Origin: Nyssa sinensis
Taxonomy: Eukaryota > Streptophyta > Magnoliopsida > Cornales > Nyssaceae
Assembly (NCBI GenBank): GCA_008638375.1
Contig: CM018048.1
Span: 6,469,089 to 6,533,088 of the forward strand
Direction: 5' to 3'
DNA: 64,000 bases
In this document: positions 34,588 through 45,704 of the stretch, in pieces
How the letters are laid out: every line of letters starts with the position of its first letter
Position numbering within the stretch: position 1 is the first letter of the stretch
Notes under the pieces: model-generated
What the model saw: the letters and a program-made list of their open reading frames with translations, nothing else
Databases searched by the model: none
What the model was told of the DNA's origin: nothing
Translations under genes and position numbers: made by a program

Positions 34588-34686
34588 GGCATTCCTCTAG
34601 CTACTTGGGGTGTTCCACGAATCTGTATATGCTTTGATGTTGATGCCAATGGTATCATGAATGTCTCTGCTGAGGACAGGACTACT
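34588..34686 (+). pseudogene. HSP70 gene fragment (substrate-binding domain)
   Basis: A 33-codon stretch reads [19 protein letters not shown] and then [14 protein letters not shown]. This matches the very conserved HSP70 segment around the GVPQI and DANGILNVSAEDK motifs in the substrate-binding domain. No further HSP70 sequence is visible on either side, and the frame soon stops. Changes at conserved positions indicate a dead fragment, possibly carried here by a transposon or left by a larger deletion. Confidence 0.85.
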
Positions 34687-36426
34687 GTATCCTTCAAAAA
34701 TTCTCATTTCTAGATCCCTCAGTTCGTCAAATTCCCAGTCACATGATGGGCTTTTATGATACCGATTGAAAGCTGGTTGAACTAATATTCCTTTTTAGGT
34801 TGATGCCAGTCAATGGCATATAACAAACTACAAAATGAGAAGGAAATTCATATATGTTGTTCACTATCAAGTGTTAGACTTCAATAAATTCTCACAATTT
34901 CTATTTTTCGGACACAGAACTTTTTGGCAAGAGAATTTTCTTTGTTGCTTTTTTATTTATTTATTGTGTATTCTTTTCTCTATCATTTTTTTGTTTTGTT
35001 TTTGGAGTATTACCATTTTGCTAAGAAATAAAAGTTGTTTGATATATTGTTAAAAATATGTGTAATACTTTTTTATTTAAAAGATTTCTCTGCCTGAAGA
35101 TAGAATTTTTGATGAAAATTCTCTGTTAAAAAAATATGAGTTTTTTGATAAAGTTTTTAATTAATTTTTTTGTTTTATCAATGTGAGAGTATTAACACTT
35201 TCCTAAAAATTAAAAATTGTTTAATGCATTATTAAAAACATGTGTAATATTTTTTTTGTTGAAGAAATTTATCAAATTTCTCAGTTCCAGGACAGAGACA
35301 TTTCTCTGTCCATGTTCAGTGGACATGGAATATTTGAAAAAAAATCTCTGTAGGAAAAAGATGATTTTTTTTTTTTTTACAAAATTTTCTATCCAATATG
35401 AATCTTGTTTGATAAATTTTGGCTTTTAGAGTCCAAATATATAATTTTTATTAAAAACATATTTATATACTTATAAGTTATTTAATTTTAAATTTTTTAG
35501 AACAAATGAGTGATGTCAGCATATAGGCGCATAAATGAGAGCTTCACCTATTTTTTCGTGTTTTTACATGAAAAAAAATGAGAGACTTTTTAGATTAAGA
35601 AGATTTAGGCTAGATCTTATATTAATTATGCACTTATTTAAAGACTCATAGATGAACCACCCTAAAAAAATATCCATGAAAGCAAGCAAGCTCCTTCAAA
35701 ATATATGTTCCAAACAAAACTCAAGATGTGAATTAATAAAAGAAAATAAAAAAAAAAAATTGAAGAACTTGGCATGAATATATGTTCCATACAAAACTCA
35801 AGATGTCAACTAATAAAATATATATTTTTTTAAATAAAATTGAAAAGGTTGACATGTGTGCATGAGATTTATTAATGGAATGGCATATTATAACTTAAGT
35901 TGGATGGAGGGGTTAACCTCTTTCACAACCAGCATAGCTTCAACGGTAACATGGCATTGACTTCACGTTCATTCAAATCAATTTTTAACATATTGTCTAA
36001 CATAGCTTCATGGTTGAAAAAAAAAGTTCAATGGTAACGTAGCATTGACTTTATGTTCATTCAAATCAATTTATAACATGTTGTCTATGTTTAAAATTAG
36101 AGTAGATGTGTATAATATTATTTATGTCACATATTTAAAATTGGTTTAATTGAATATAGAATTTTTTTTACACTATCTTACCATTAAATGTTTTGAGTAG
36201 CTGAAATAAAAAAACTGCTTATCAAGTTTTGGCATAAAACTCAATTCCAAAATATAATTTTGTATTGTTTGATGAAGTATTACGGTTGAACAAAATCTCG
36301 TAAAGAGTTAGTGGACTTAAACCCTCAACCTTTCATATGAAAGAATGGAAGATGTACTACCAATAAGTTAGAGTTTGTTGGTGAGAGTTAGCAATTTGGT
36401 GTCGTACTTTTTTTGTGTTTTGCCAA

Positions 36427-36690
36427 TGTTGGATTGTCCCACATCGCCCATCTCTAATTTCTCTGGTCTATCTATATGGCTGGCTGCCCCTTTCCTTAAC
36501 ACCTGAGTTTTAAGGAGCTGCATGGACTGGGCTTCTAATTTTTAACATGATATCAGAACCAGATCAGAGATCCAACATTGAGCTAGATGATGGAGTCCAG
36601 GGGGCTGGTCTATCTATATGGCTGACTGCCCTTTTTTTTAACACCTAAGTTTTAAGGAGCTGAATGAGCTGGACCTCCAATTTTCAATAG
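36427..36690 (+). mobile_element. TRIM (miniature LTR retrotransposon), copy 1, 3' LTR truncated
   Basis: The 5' LTR is 36427-36547: TGTTGGATTGTCCCACATCG ... AATTTTTAACA. The PBS is TGATATCAGAACC (36548 on), two changes from the iMet-type TGGTATCAGAGCC. After about 55 internal bases and a CAGGGGG tract, a second copy begins part-way into the LTR (GGTCTATCTATATGGCTG) and runs to about 36,690. The element has no coding capacity. The same family occurs at 63484-63783. Confidence 0.8.
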
Positions 36691-38980
36691 CCAAAAAATC
36701 ATTTCTCTTGGCTTATCACATTTTGCAAAATTAACTAAGTCTTAACCAAATTGGCATTAATAATAGTATTAAAACACCCTCATTATTTATGCATTTCACT
36801 TTTGAAAAAATTTATACAAGTCCCATTTCTTATTAATGAAAAGATATCACCTACAAGTTCCGTCCTAGGAAATAAGTATATCACCGCATATTTTTATTTA
36901 GAGAAAATTAAAATCGTAAGATGTCACTCAATTACTAAGCTTTTTTAGTTCTTTTCATTTGATTATCCAATTAAATTTTGATTGCAAAATCAAATGAGGT
37001 ATGAATTACAATCCCAAAACAAGGCAAGCAGTAATAGTCCCACCAATACCACATTCAAAGACTAAATGATTAAGAAAAAAAAATTACAATAGGAACTGGT
37101 AACGAGTGGTCGTCAACCAAACGTGATGACGAACCCTTATATATATATATATATAATAAAATAAGTGTATTTTAAAATATGTTTAATATTTTAAAATATA
37201 TTTTTAATATTTTAATAATATAATCGGTTTAACTGATTGACGTAATGGTTAAATCTGTGATTCATTCATCTAATTTTTTAATCGAATCGATATTCGAACC
37301 AAGTTTAATTGACTATTAACTATCATATAGTCACTTGTTACTCTTACACGAGACTTACCTTAAATGACAAAATTTCAGTAACCAACTCAATTTTGTTTGT
37401 TTTCGATAAGTTAATTAGCCTACTGATGTTGTTTTTTTCCTTTAGAATAATCCTAAATGGACTGCTAATTTTATCCTGCCTTTCATGTTGTCGTGCTTGC
37501 ACCATTTTCCTCATTTTTTTTTATTATTTTATGAATAAATAAATAAATTTCGGTTTAACACAACATGTCAAAGTGATAAACTGACTAAATGTATGTCAAA
37601 GTGATAATCTGACTTAAATGTATGAAAAAAAATATCACAAATGAGCCAAAGTGATAAACTATGTGATAGCTCTAGAAGCTATGGACCTTACTCCTTCCAT
37701 CCCCTTTCTTGTGGCAGATGTAACACTTATTGGTGCTAGGGGTACAACTTGGGCGGTCAACTCGAACTCAGTCCTATTTCGTCTTAAATTTTGTGAGACT
37801 TGAGTTTCATTTTTTACACTTTGACTTAAGTTTGAACAAATGAATTCAAGTTCGATCTAAATTAGGATTGGATTTGAGCTGAGACTTTAAAAATCATAAC
37901 CCAACCCGAATCTAAATTCAGTATTTTATATATTATATTGTTTATACTTTAGTTATTCATCATTAGATTAATAAGAATTCCTTACAAGAATTACTATTTA
38001 TATTTTTATAATTTCAAAAACTTGCAGATTTTTATTATTTTTTTAAAATTAAATTACGTTGAAAGAATTATTTTAACGATTTTTGGTTTCTTTTGGAAGA
38101 AGAAATTAAGAGAAATTATTAGAGCTTTTAGTGTATAATTAAAATAAGAAAAATGACAAAAATTTATTTAAAAAATCATGCATAAAATAAAAAAAATTAT
38201 AATTAAAAATCGGGTTAAGGCGGGACTCGGATTGAACCTGATACTAATAAATTTTAATTTAAGTCAAGGTTAGGTTGTTCAGAATCAAAATCGGATTCAA
38301 ATGAACTATTTTAGAATTTGAGTTAAACTTAAATATGACTCAATCCGAACCTAATCTTTAAGAGTTGCACCCTAATTTGTGCATCTTTTCCCTCCGAAAC
38401 TTTTGTTTTTCCTTAGTTACTAATTGGTTGGTCTTTCTTTTTGCCTTTGTTAGAGGCTCTTAAGTCCTTTCTCTTTTCCAAGTACCAAGAAAATAAAAAC
38501 AAAAAATAAAAATAAAAATAAAAATAAACTACCTGATAACTTATTATATTTTAGTCAATTTTTTTATAAAATTTTTGCTTTGATTTACAATAAAATGAGA
38601 GGGGGTTGAAACTCAAGCCTTTTACATGGGAAATCAACTTAAAACCAAGTAGAAAAAGATTGATCCTTGACTTATCAATTTTAATTAACATTTATTTTTT
38701 AAAAAAATAAATTGACTGGTAAATAATATTCTCACTTAACATTTTTTACTGAATAGCACTAGCCAAAAGAAAGACATTTAGATATGTTTTATTTTCTAAG
38801 GGTATAATAGGCAACAAAATAAACGTAACCTCAAATCTGACCCATTATTATCTAAGCCTTATCCAATTCACTCTTATACTATTATTATTAAAGGGAAATG
38901 TTAGTGACAAAGTTTTTCTTTAACACATTAATTACATGATTTAATACACTATTAATATTATGCTTTGTTGACTCAATAAT

Positions 38981-39088
38981 TCTACTAAAAATATTTACAC
39001 AACTGATGTGGCAGTATTGTATTGCTACATTTGTGATATAAACCAATACAATACTACCACATCAGCTGTGTAAATGTTTTTAGTAAAA
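38981..39088. repeat. Foldback hairpin, about 45-bp arms (MITE core)
   Basis: Left arm CTACTAAAAATATTTACACA with ACTGATGTGGCAGTATTGTA mirrors right arm TACAATACTACCACATCAGC with TGTGTAAATGTTTTTAGTA. The loop is about 18 bases. Flanking ATTAATTACATGATTTAA also occurs near 10.47 kb. Confidence 0.75.
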
Positions 39089-40053
39089 GTTTTAAATCAG
39101 CATAACATTACTCTAATATTATTGTATCGCATCATTTGAAATGTAAAATTTGAGATAAATATTTGAGAATTATAACATTTTTCATTATTAAACATGATTT
39201 TACTTAATAAACAAAAGACAAAATAGAAGGATGTGAGCTCGGTCACCATATTCTCCTCGTTAAGAGATGGTCATCAGTTCAAGTCACACTCTCTTGTTAA
39301 AAGGATGTGAGCATTATTTATACCCAGTCTTGGGACTTTTCCTATTTTCACTGACAAACTATAAATACCTCTTCTCCAGCCTTAATTTTTTTCAAAATTA
39401 TAAAAGTGTCTCTTACATTTTTATTTTTATTTTTTTTGTATTTTTTCAATTTTGAGCATTTTTCAAACTCTTGTTAAATATTTTTTTAAATTCTATATAA
39501 AAATAAATTTAAAGATAAGAAAACTTATATCTTTTAGTCAAAAAAAATATTTTAGTTAATATTTATTTGAAAATATAAAAATAATAATGAGAAAAAAGTG
39601 TGAAAATTGAAAAAATATAAAAACAAAAAAATGAAAGGATTACTTTTATTATGTAAAAATAAAATAAAATTAGAGGAAAAGTTTTTTTTTTATTTTTAAT
39701 AAAAATATGAGAAATTAGAGTTATTTTAAAAATTTAAGAAAATATATTTATAATTATTAAAAAAATTTAATAGATGTCGGCGTAATTTACTTATATATAT
39801 AAAAAATAGTTTTGGGCGGAAAGACAGTAACCTATTGTGGCCGTTTGGGTGCGACCAAGTCCTTGGCGTTGAAGATTTCCAACGTGTTGTTGTTTGTTTG
39901 TACCAGGGAAAATTATAAACAAACAGTACAGAAGAAACGTTATACTCTTCCTCTTCTCCTTTGACCCGTTAAACCAAATAATGTCATTGTAAACGATATA
40001 TCGTTTCTGTCTCTAACGATCTCTCTCTTCTTCCCGCTTTTCTCGCCCCCCCT

Positions 40054-40059
40054 TATAAG
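40054..40059 (+). promoter_or_regulatory. TATA box of the PP2C gene
   Basis: TATAAG in a C-rich context (CCCCCCTTATAAGTGC), about 95 bases before the first in-phase ATG at 40152. CT-rich leader sequence is typical of plant promoters. Confidence 0.5.
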
Positions 40060-40151
40060 TGCTCTCTCAACTCCCCGTTTCTTCTATCAACAATACCTGG
40101 TTTTTGTTATATCAATCAAAAAGTCAAAAACCCAACAATTTTAACATAACA

Positions 40152-41317
40152 ATGATTATCTGGGGTTTCTCTATCACCCCTATCCTTCCATACCTCCTTA
40201 GACTCCTTAAGAAGATCATTTACATGGCTTTAACAAAGGCTTCCCCACCACCATCACCACTACCACCATCACCAACTCTCCCTCTCTCTCGGCTCAGCAG
40301 CTTGGTTTCCCAACGATGATCATCATTTTCCTGACAACTCAACTCTTCCACTTCTCAATAATAAATACAGTACTACTGACACACGAGGAGAGAATTCTGG
40401 TGTTTTGACGACGGAAAATTCAGAATCTTCAGGGACGGAGAAGGTGCTAGCTAGCAAGTTGAGGAAGAGGCCTGCCAGGATTTTGGTACCGGAATTTTCT
40501 CCCGGTTTGGAATTTTGCCAACAGGACAAGAAATTGGAGAAGGAGGAATTTGAGGTTGAAGGGAGAGATTTCTTCTTGGCAAGAAAGAAAGGAAGGAGAG
40601 AGATAATGGAAGATCGATATGGAGTCATGCTTGATATTTTGGGAGACCCTAAACAGGCATTTTTTACTGTGGTAGATGGCCATGGTGGCCGTGCTGCATG
40701 CTGATTATGTTGCTGATAATTTGGGTAAAAACATTGTGAAATCACTTGGAAAAACCGAAGAAGATCAGTTAGAAGCAACGATACGCCGAGGCTACTTGCT
40801 CACAGATGAAGAGTTTCTTAGTCAGGTAAAATTTAAAATCATTTTTCATGATGGTTTTCATTTAATTTCTGTTAAAAATCAAATTTGAATGATGGGGGTT
40901 GCATGTTCTTGAAACAAGGGAGAAAAAAAAAAGATTGAAAAAGGTCAACTTGAATTGGAATGCCCAAACTAGTTCATGCATAATCTCTTGAATTAATTAT
41001 AATTGTTGACTTAATTATATGACAACATACTGTACATCTATTGCAAACATCATTACAACAAGCTATGTTATGGTATAGGAAGCAATTAAATTACACAAAA
41101 CTTTTGGTATTATCTCTTTAGAATTCTTCTTTAAAAATTGTATTTATAAAAAAAAACAATTCTTATTATAATGGGATGAAAAGTTCATGTTTGGCATGGC
41201 ATAATGAAAACTATATTTTTGAAAATTGGGCCACTTGCAATATATATTATTTTTTCTTTTGTTTCATTTTTTGAATCTGTCACTTTGGCTTTTGGGGTGT
41301 TGTTTTAATTTGCTAAT

Positions 41318-41372
<55 letters not shown>

Positions 41373-42960
41373 GTAAGTGGTGGAGCTTGTGCAGCAAGTG
41401 TACTGTTGAAGGGTGGAGAAGTACATGTAGCAAATGTGGGTGATTGCAGAGTAGTTTTGAGTAGGAAAGGAGTAGCTTATGCATTGACAAACGATCATCG
41501 CCCTAGTAGGGAAGATGAGCGCCTCCGGATAGAAAACTCTGTAAGCCTTTCATTATATTTCTGGGCTTTCGTTTGTGTTGATTTCTTTTAGACAATTCAA
41601 CTAATTAATGGAGTCTTGCAGGGTGGTTATGTGCATTGTCGCAATGGAGTTTGGAGAGTTAACGGATCACTTGCAGTTTCTAGAGCAATTGGTGACCTGC
41701 ATTTGAAACAATGGGTCATTTCTGAGCCTGAGATTAAGAAGCTTCCTTTAACCTCAGATTGCGAGTTTCTTATAATGGCTTCTGATGGGTTGTGGGATAA
41801 GGTATCTATATATGCAATTACACTAATATAGGATAGGGGGTGCCAAAACAAAATTATATATATTATGCCTATTTCTCAAGTCCAAAACATGTTTCAGACA
41901 CACCTAAAGCCTAATGTTGGTTTTGGACCCAACTAGTCAAGAAGCATGTATGGATGGGGAATAGAATTTCTGAAATGACCTTTTGATATTTGAATATTTA
42001 TTTCAATATTTTCGAAACGCCAGTTTAAACATTTTTAAGTACAAATGTCCGTTTTGAAAATATGCCAATAAAGGACTTTTTCCAAACTTTCATTTCGGAA
42101 ACGTCTGTTTTCTATCTATATAACACATTCAATAGTTTTAACAACTCATCCAAATACTATAATATCATTTAAGTCCGTTTTAAATACATTCATTCAAACA
42201 CTCACATCTTAACTCAAACTGTAATTTTTTAAACAAACCGTATTTTTATCAAATCATACTTTTTCACTGTTCATCCAAACGAGTACTTAGTGCGAAAATC
42301 ATGTTTGGAGAGAAGATGCTGGCCTAATGACTAGCTGCCGTGGCAAGAAATGAAACAATGTAGCTGAAATATTTGTTAAAATGGCTCTAACAAAAATGTA
42401 TCAGCTCACATAACTAGTACAAGTCTAGGTACTTGTACCAAAAGCCTAGTGTTATGTTAGCTTGATATGTATTGTTGGCCAACAGACAGCTCGTTCACAT
42501 GCAACATGTTGCACTCTACTCTATCACTCTTCATGTACAAGACAGGGTTATACGCAAGGAAGGGTGATTTTGGAGTAATTGGTGATTTAAGATATCAAAT
42601 TTCTTTTCATTTGGATTTGGGGATTTGTGGGCAAAGGGAGGGCTATCCACCATTGTGTATCTCAGCAATTGTAAAATGGGAAAAAAAATTGACAGAATAA
42701 GAAACTTTTTTAAAAAAATTGCCACTCTTTGTTTACAAGTGAATTTAATTTTTTTTTTCTTTTCTAAATATGCATTTGACTGATAAGTTGATAATTTTTG
42801 AATCAAACAGGTAAATGATCAAGAGGCAGTTGATGTGGTATTAAGGGACAAGAATTCAATAGAGTCTTGCAGAAAGCTTGTAGATATATCTTCAAACAGA
42901 GGCAACATTGATGACATAACTGTCATGGTGATCAACCTTCAAAAGTTTGTGGCTAATTGA
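40152..42960 (+). CDS. Protein phosphatase 2C (PPM family, clade-B-like), four exons, two apparent frameshifts in exon 1
   Basis: PP2Cs are Mn/Mg-dependent Ser/Thr phosphatases; clade B members dampen MAP kinase signalling. Exons: 40152 (or 40224)-40825, 41370-41540, 41622-41801, 42811-42960, all GT-AG and phase 0. Exon 1 holds a Pro/Ser-rich leader ([17 protein letters not shown]), [26 protein letters not shown] and VVDGHGG (metal-binding Asp). Exon 2 has [10 protein letters not shown] and [11 protein letters not shown]. Exon 3 has [17 protein letters not shown] and MASDGLWDK (metal-binding Asp). Exon 4 ends [12 protein letters not shown]. Catalytic residues are all present. Oddities: the leader frame ends at TGA 40317, whereas the domain is in the next phase with no ATG of its own. 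An extra T at 40699 (GCTGCATGCTGAT) throws the frame again right after DGHGGRAA. Either this allele is a recent pseudogene or these are assembly indels. Confidence 0.88.
41323..41368. repeat. (TA)n microsatellite abutting the PP2C exon 2 acceptor
   Basis: About 23 TA units run right into the AG acceptor at 41368-41369. They take the place of the usual pyrimidine tract. Another TA run lies just past the stop codon (about 42,986-43,017). Confidence 0.85.
41985..42290 (-). repeat. Dispersed non-coding repeat, copy 2, in PP2C intron 3
   Basis: The reverse complement reads GAATGAATGTATTTAAAACG, then GACTTAAATGATATTATAGT, and matches 8930-9302 over about 300 bases. The edge CCAAACGAGTACTTAGTG is typical of a plant MITE terminus, but the opposite end is not clear. 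Confidence 0.5.
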
Positions 42961-42982
42961 AGGCACTAGTCTATGAGGAATA

Positions 42983-43020
<38 letters not shown>

Positions 43021-43051
43021 AAGCACAAAATTCCCCCTTCACTCCTCTGTA

Positions 43052-43057
43052 AATAAA
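43052..43057 (+). terminator. Candidate poly(A) signal of the PP2C gene
   Basis: AATAAA, about 90 bases past the stop codon, in an AT-rich 3' UTR. Confidence 0.5.
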
Positions 43058-43059
43058 AT

Positions 43060-44436
43060 GTGCTTTGGTGCATGGAAGAAGGAAATGGGTGAGAAGCAAG
43101 GAATAGCTTTGGTTTTCAATTTAGAATCATATAGTACCTAAGTAACACAGACTAAGATTAGGATTTCTTTCTCACACAGAAAATTATTCATTGTATATTA
43201 TTCACTTGTTATAATTTATTCATTTTGTTCCTTTTTACTTGTGTGTTGCCAATCTCATGAAAAAAATGATACCCAAAAAAAAAAAAAAATAGTTTCAAAT
43301 TTTGGCGAAATTAGATACACCAATGCAATATATAGCTTGGTCGCTGATTCAAAAATTATAGTTTGATGGTCGAAAGTGTAAGTATGAAAATTTAAAAATA
43401 ACACTTACAAAAATATAAAAATTTTGGGGAAACAACTCCAATTTTTTAAAGAATTTTAATAAAATATAGATTTCCAAATTTGAGCAGCTTGGAGGCGTGT
43501 TCACAGTGAAATTAAATGCTTGAGTTTTAGCCATTAATGAAGGTTGAACACTTTCATTCCCTATCATATTTTTATTATTTACTTACCAAACAAATTTTAT
43601 TATTCTGAAAAAAGTGATGTAAGATAGATATAAGGTATTCTTAAAATAATGATATTTTGTTTCTGAGTTATTGTAGAATTCTTAAGTTTTTTATTTTGAT
43701 TTATTCTAATTTTTACTCCTTTTTCTAATTTTATTAGGACTATTGGAAGAAATATAGGAACTAATAGTTTCTCATTCTATTTTTATTTATTTTTAAATTT
43801 AATTACTTGCCTAATTTTATTAGGATTAATATAGAAAATATCAATTTCCTATTCAATAATTATTAATGCCTAAAAATATAGTGTAGTAGACTTTTATTAT
43901 TCAATTTCTCAATAATATCCAATTTATTTTATAGATTTGTTCTGATATTGGGTGGGTAATCCCCCATAGAGATTCAATTAAGGAATTCGACTGACTCAAT
44001 TCTTTTTTTCATATTTTCATTCCGTATCAAAAGAAAACATATGACGATGGTAATTTCATACAATGCATAGTTGTTTGAGCTTATTTAATTTATTGCATTT
44101 AGAGCCAATTAAATCTTCCATTTTGCCAATCCTCATAATATCAAAGCATTCACAAGTATGCCATAGAAAAAAAAAAAAAAAGAGTTCAATGGTAAACTAG
44201 CATGGAGAAATTTAGTAGTTATAAAAATCAAATTTTAACATATAACATTTATTTCAAATTAGAATATCATGACATTATTCATGTTACATGTTTAAAACTG
44301 ATTTGCATGACCACTGAGTTTCTCCATACTACCTTACTACTAGATTTTAAAATAGAAATATGGTGATTTTTCTAATTAGCCCCATTCATTATAATGAATT
44401 TGTCTTAAAATGTTATATTGGTATGGCATTTCCTAT
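43060..44436. other. AT-rich intergenic sequence, no gene seen
   Basis: No exon-like coding. 44,180-44,320 shares a dispersed repeat (GTTCAATGGTAA, TTTTAACATATA) with 36,030-36,150. Confidence 0.55.
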
Positions 44437-45672
44437 TGGTATATAATGACAATTATATTTCATATATTCTAATCAAACCGAAAACAAAAACTGTTTTTCC
44501 AAAAACAAAACTATTTTTTCGAAAACAGAAACTATAGTTATGAATTAGAATTTACAGAAACAAAAATTCTGAAATAGAACATTGGTTTTATGAACCAAGT
44601 TTACAAAATAGAAACAAATTGTATTCTAACTTGAACAAAATTATAAATTGCAAAACAAAAGTAGATTCACTTACAGTAATTTTGTAGTATCAATATAGAA
44701 AATGTTTGACCATGGTTAGCATTTGACGCTATGTCATCAAGACAATATTTGCCCTTGCACAGGTGATTCGAGTTGTACATCGATTGTTTCTCAGGATACA
44801 GTAGTCACACACACTGATATAGCACTTCCATTCATGTGTACAACAATCTAACGTAGTGTTTGTACTTTCTTTTTTACTCTATAGATGCAGATTGAATATG
44901 TGAATGAATTGTATATATGCAATTAGGGTAGACTACTTTATAGAGCTTTTTGTGTCTATTCAAATAGACACGAATGTAAATAATGCATCTGTTCACGTGA
45001 ACAGATATAATGTTTCAGTTTGAATCGGATGCATCCATTGGTGAACAATTGTAGCAATCCGAAGGGATGCAACTGTTCTTTGAATGGGTGTACCAATTCA
45101 AAGGGACACACATCTTCATGATGGATATTCAGTTAAAATTAAAAGCGTAACATTTTAAAAATATAATTTAAATAAATAAAATTATTTAAATAAGTTTTCT
45201 TTTAAAAGATATATATACAACAGGCCAAGACTCAAACCCAACCTAGCCCGGTCTAGGGTGACGACATGCGCGCGTGTGGTGAACCTACATTGGGTTAGGT
45301 CTTCTCTCATCCACAAAAGTTGGGTGCCCTTTAGGGCCCAAATCCTCATTCAAGGTAATTATATATATACTCTCTTAAATCTTTGTGCCCATTGTAATAC
45401 CCCGACCCAGAAATATCGGGTCATATGGCACGCACTACGAGGTTATAAAAAATTAGTGTAAAGATTTTTACACTAAAAAGAATAATTAATTAATATAATG
45501 TAATTAACTAAATAAGTAATTAATTGATTAAATATAATTATATCTATAGAAATATATATATATATATATATACACATATAAATCATAAAGAGGAAGGCTG
45601 ATTTGAGAGGGAGTGGGGGAGAAGAGAAAGGAACAGTGGAGAAAGGTATGGGTGTTTGTGGGGCTGATATGT

Positions 45673-45704
<32 letters not shown>

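Larger units (their letters stand above)
33905..40050. other. Gene-poor AT-rich stretch between Copia and PP2C
   Basis: Apart from the HSP70 scrap (34.6 kb), TRIM (36.4 kb) and hairpin (39.0 kb), I see no coding sequence. There are local tandem duplications: about 35,000-35,250 (AAAACATGTGTAATA-type) and 35,937-36,085 (GGTAACATGGCATTGACTTC against GGTAACGTAGCATTGACTTT, period about 92). The second is also similar to 44,180-44,300. Confidence 0.6.
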
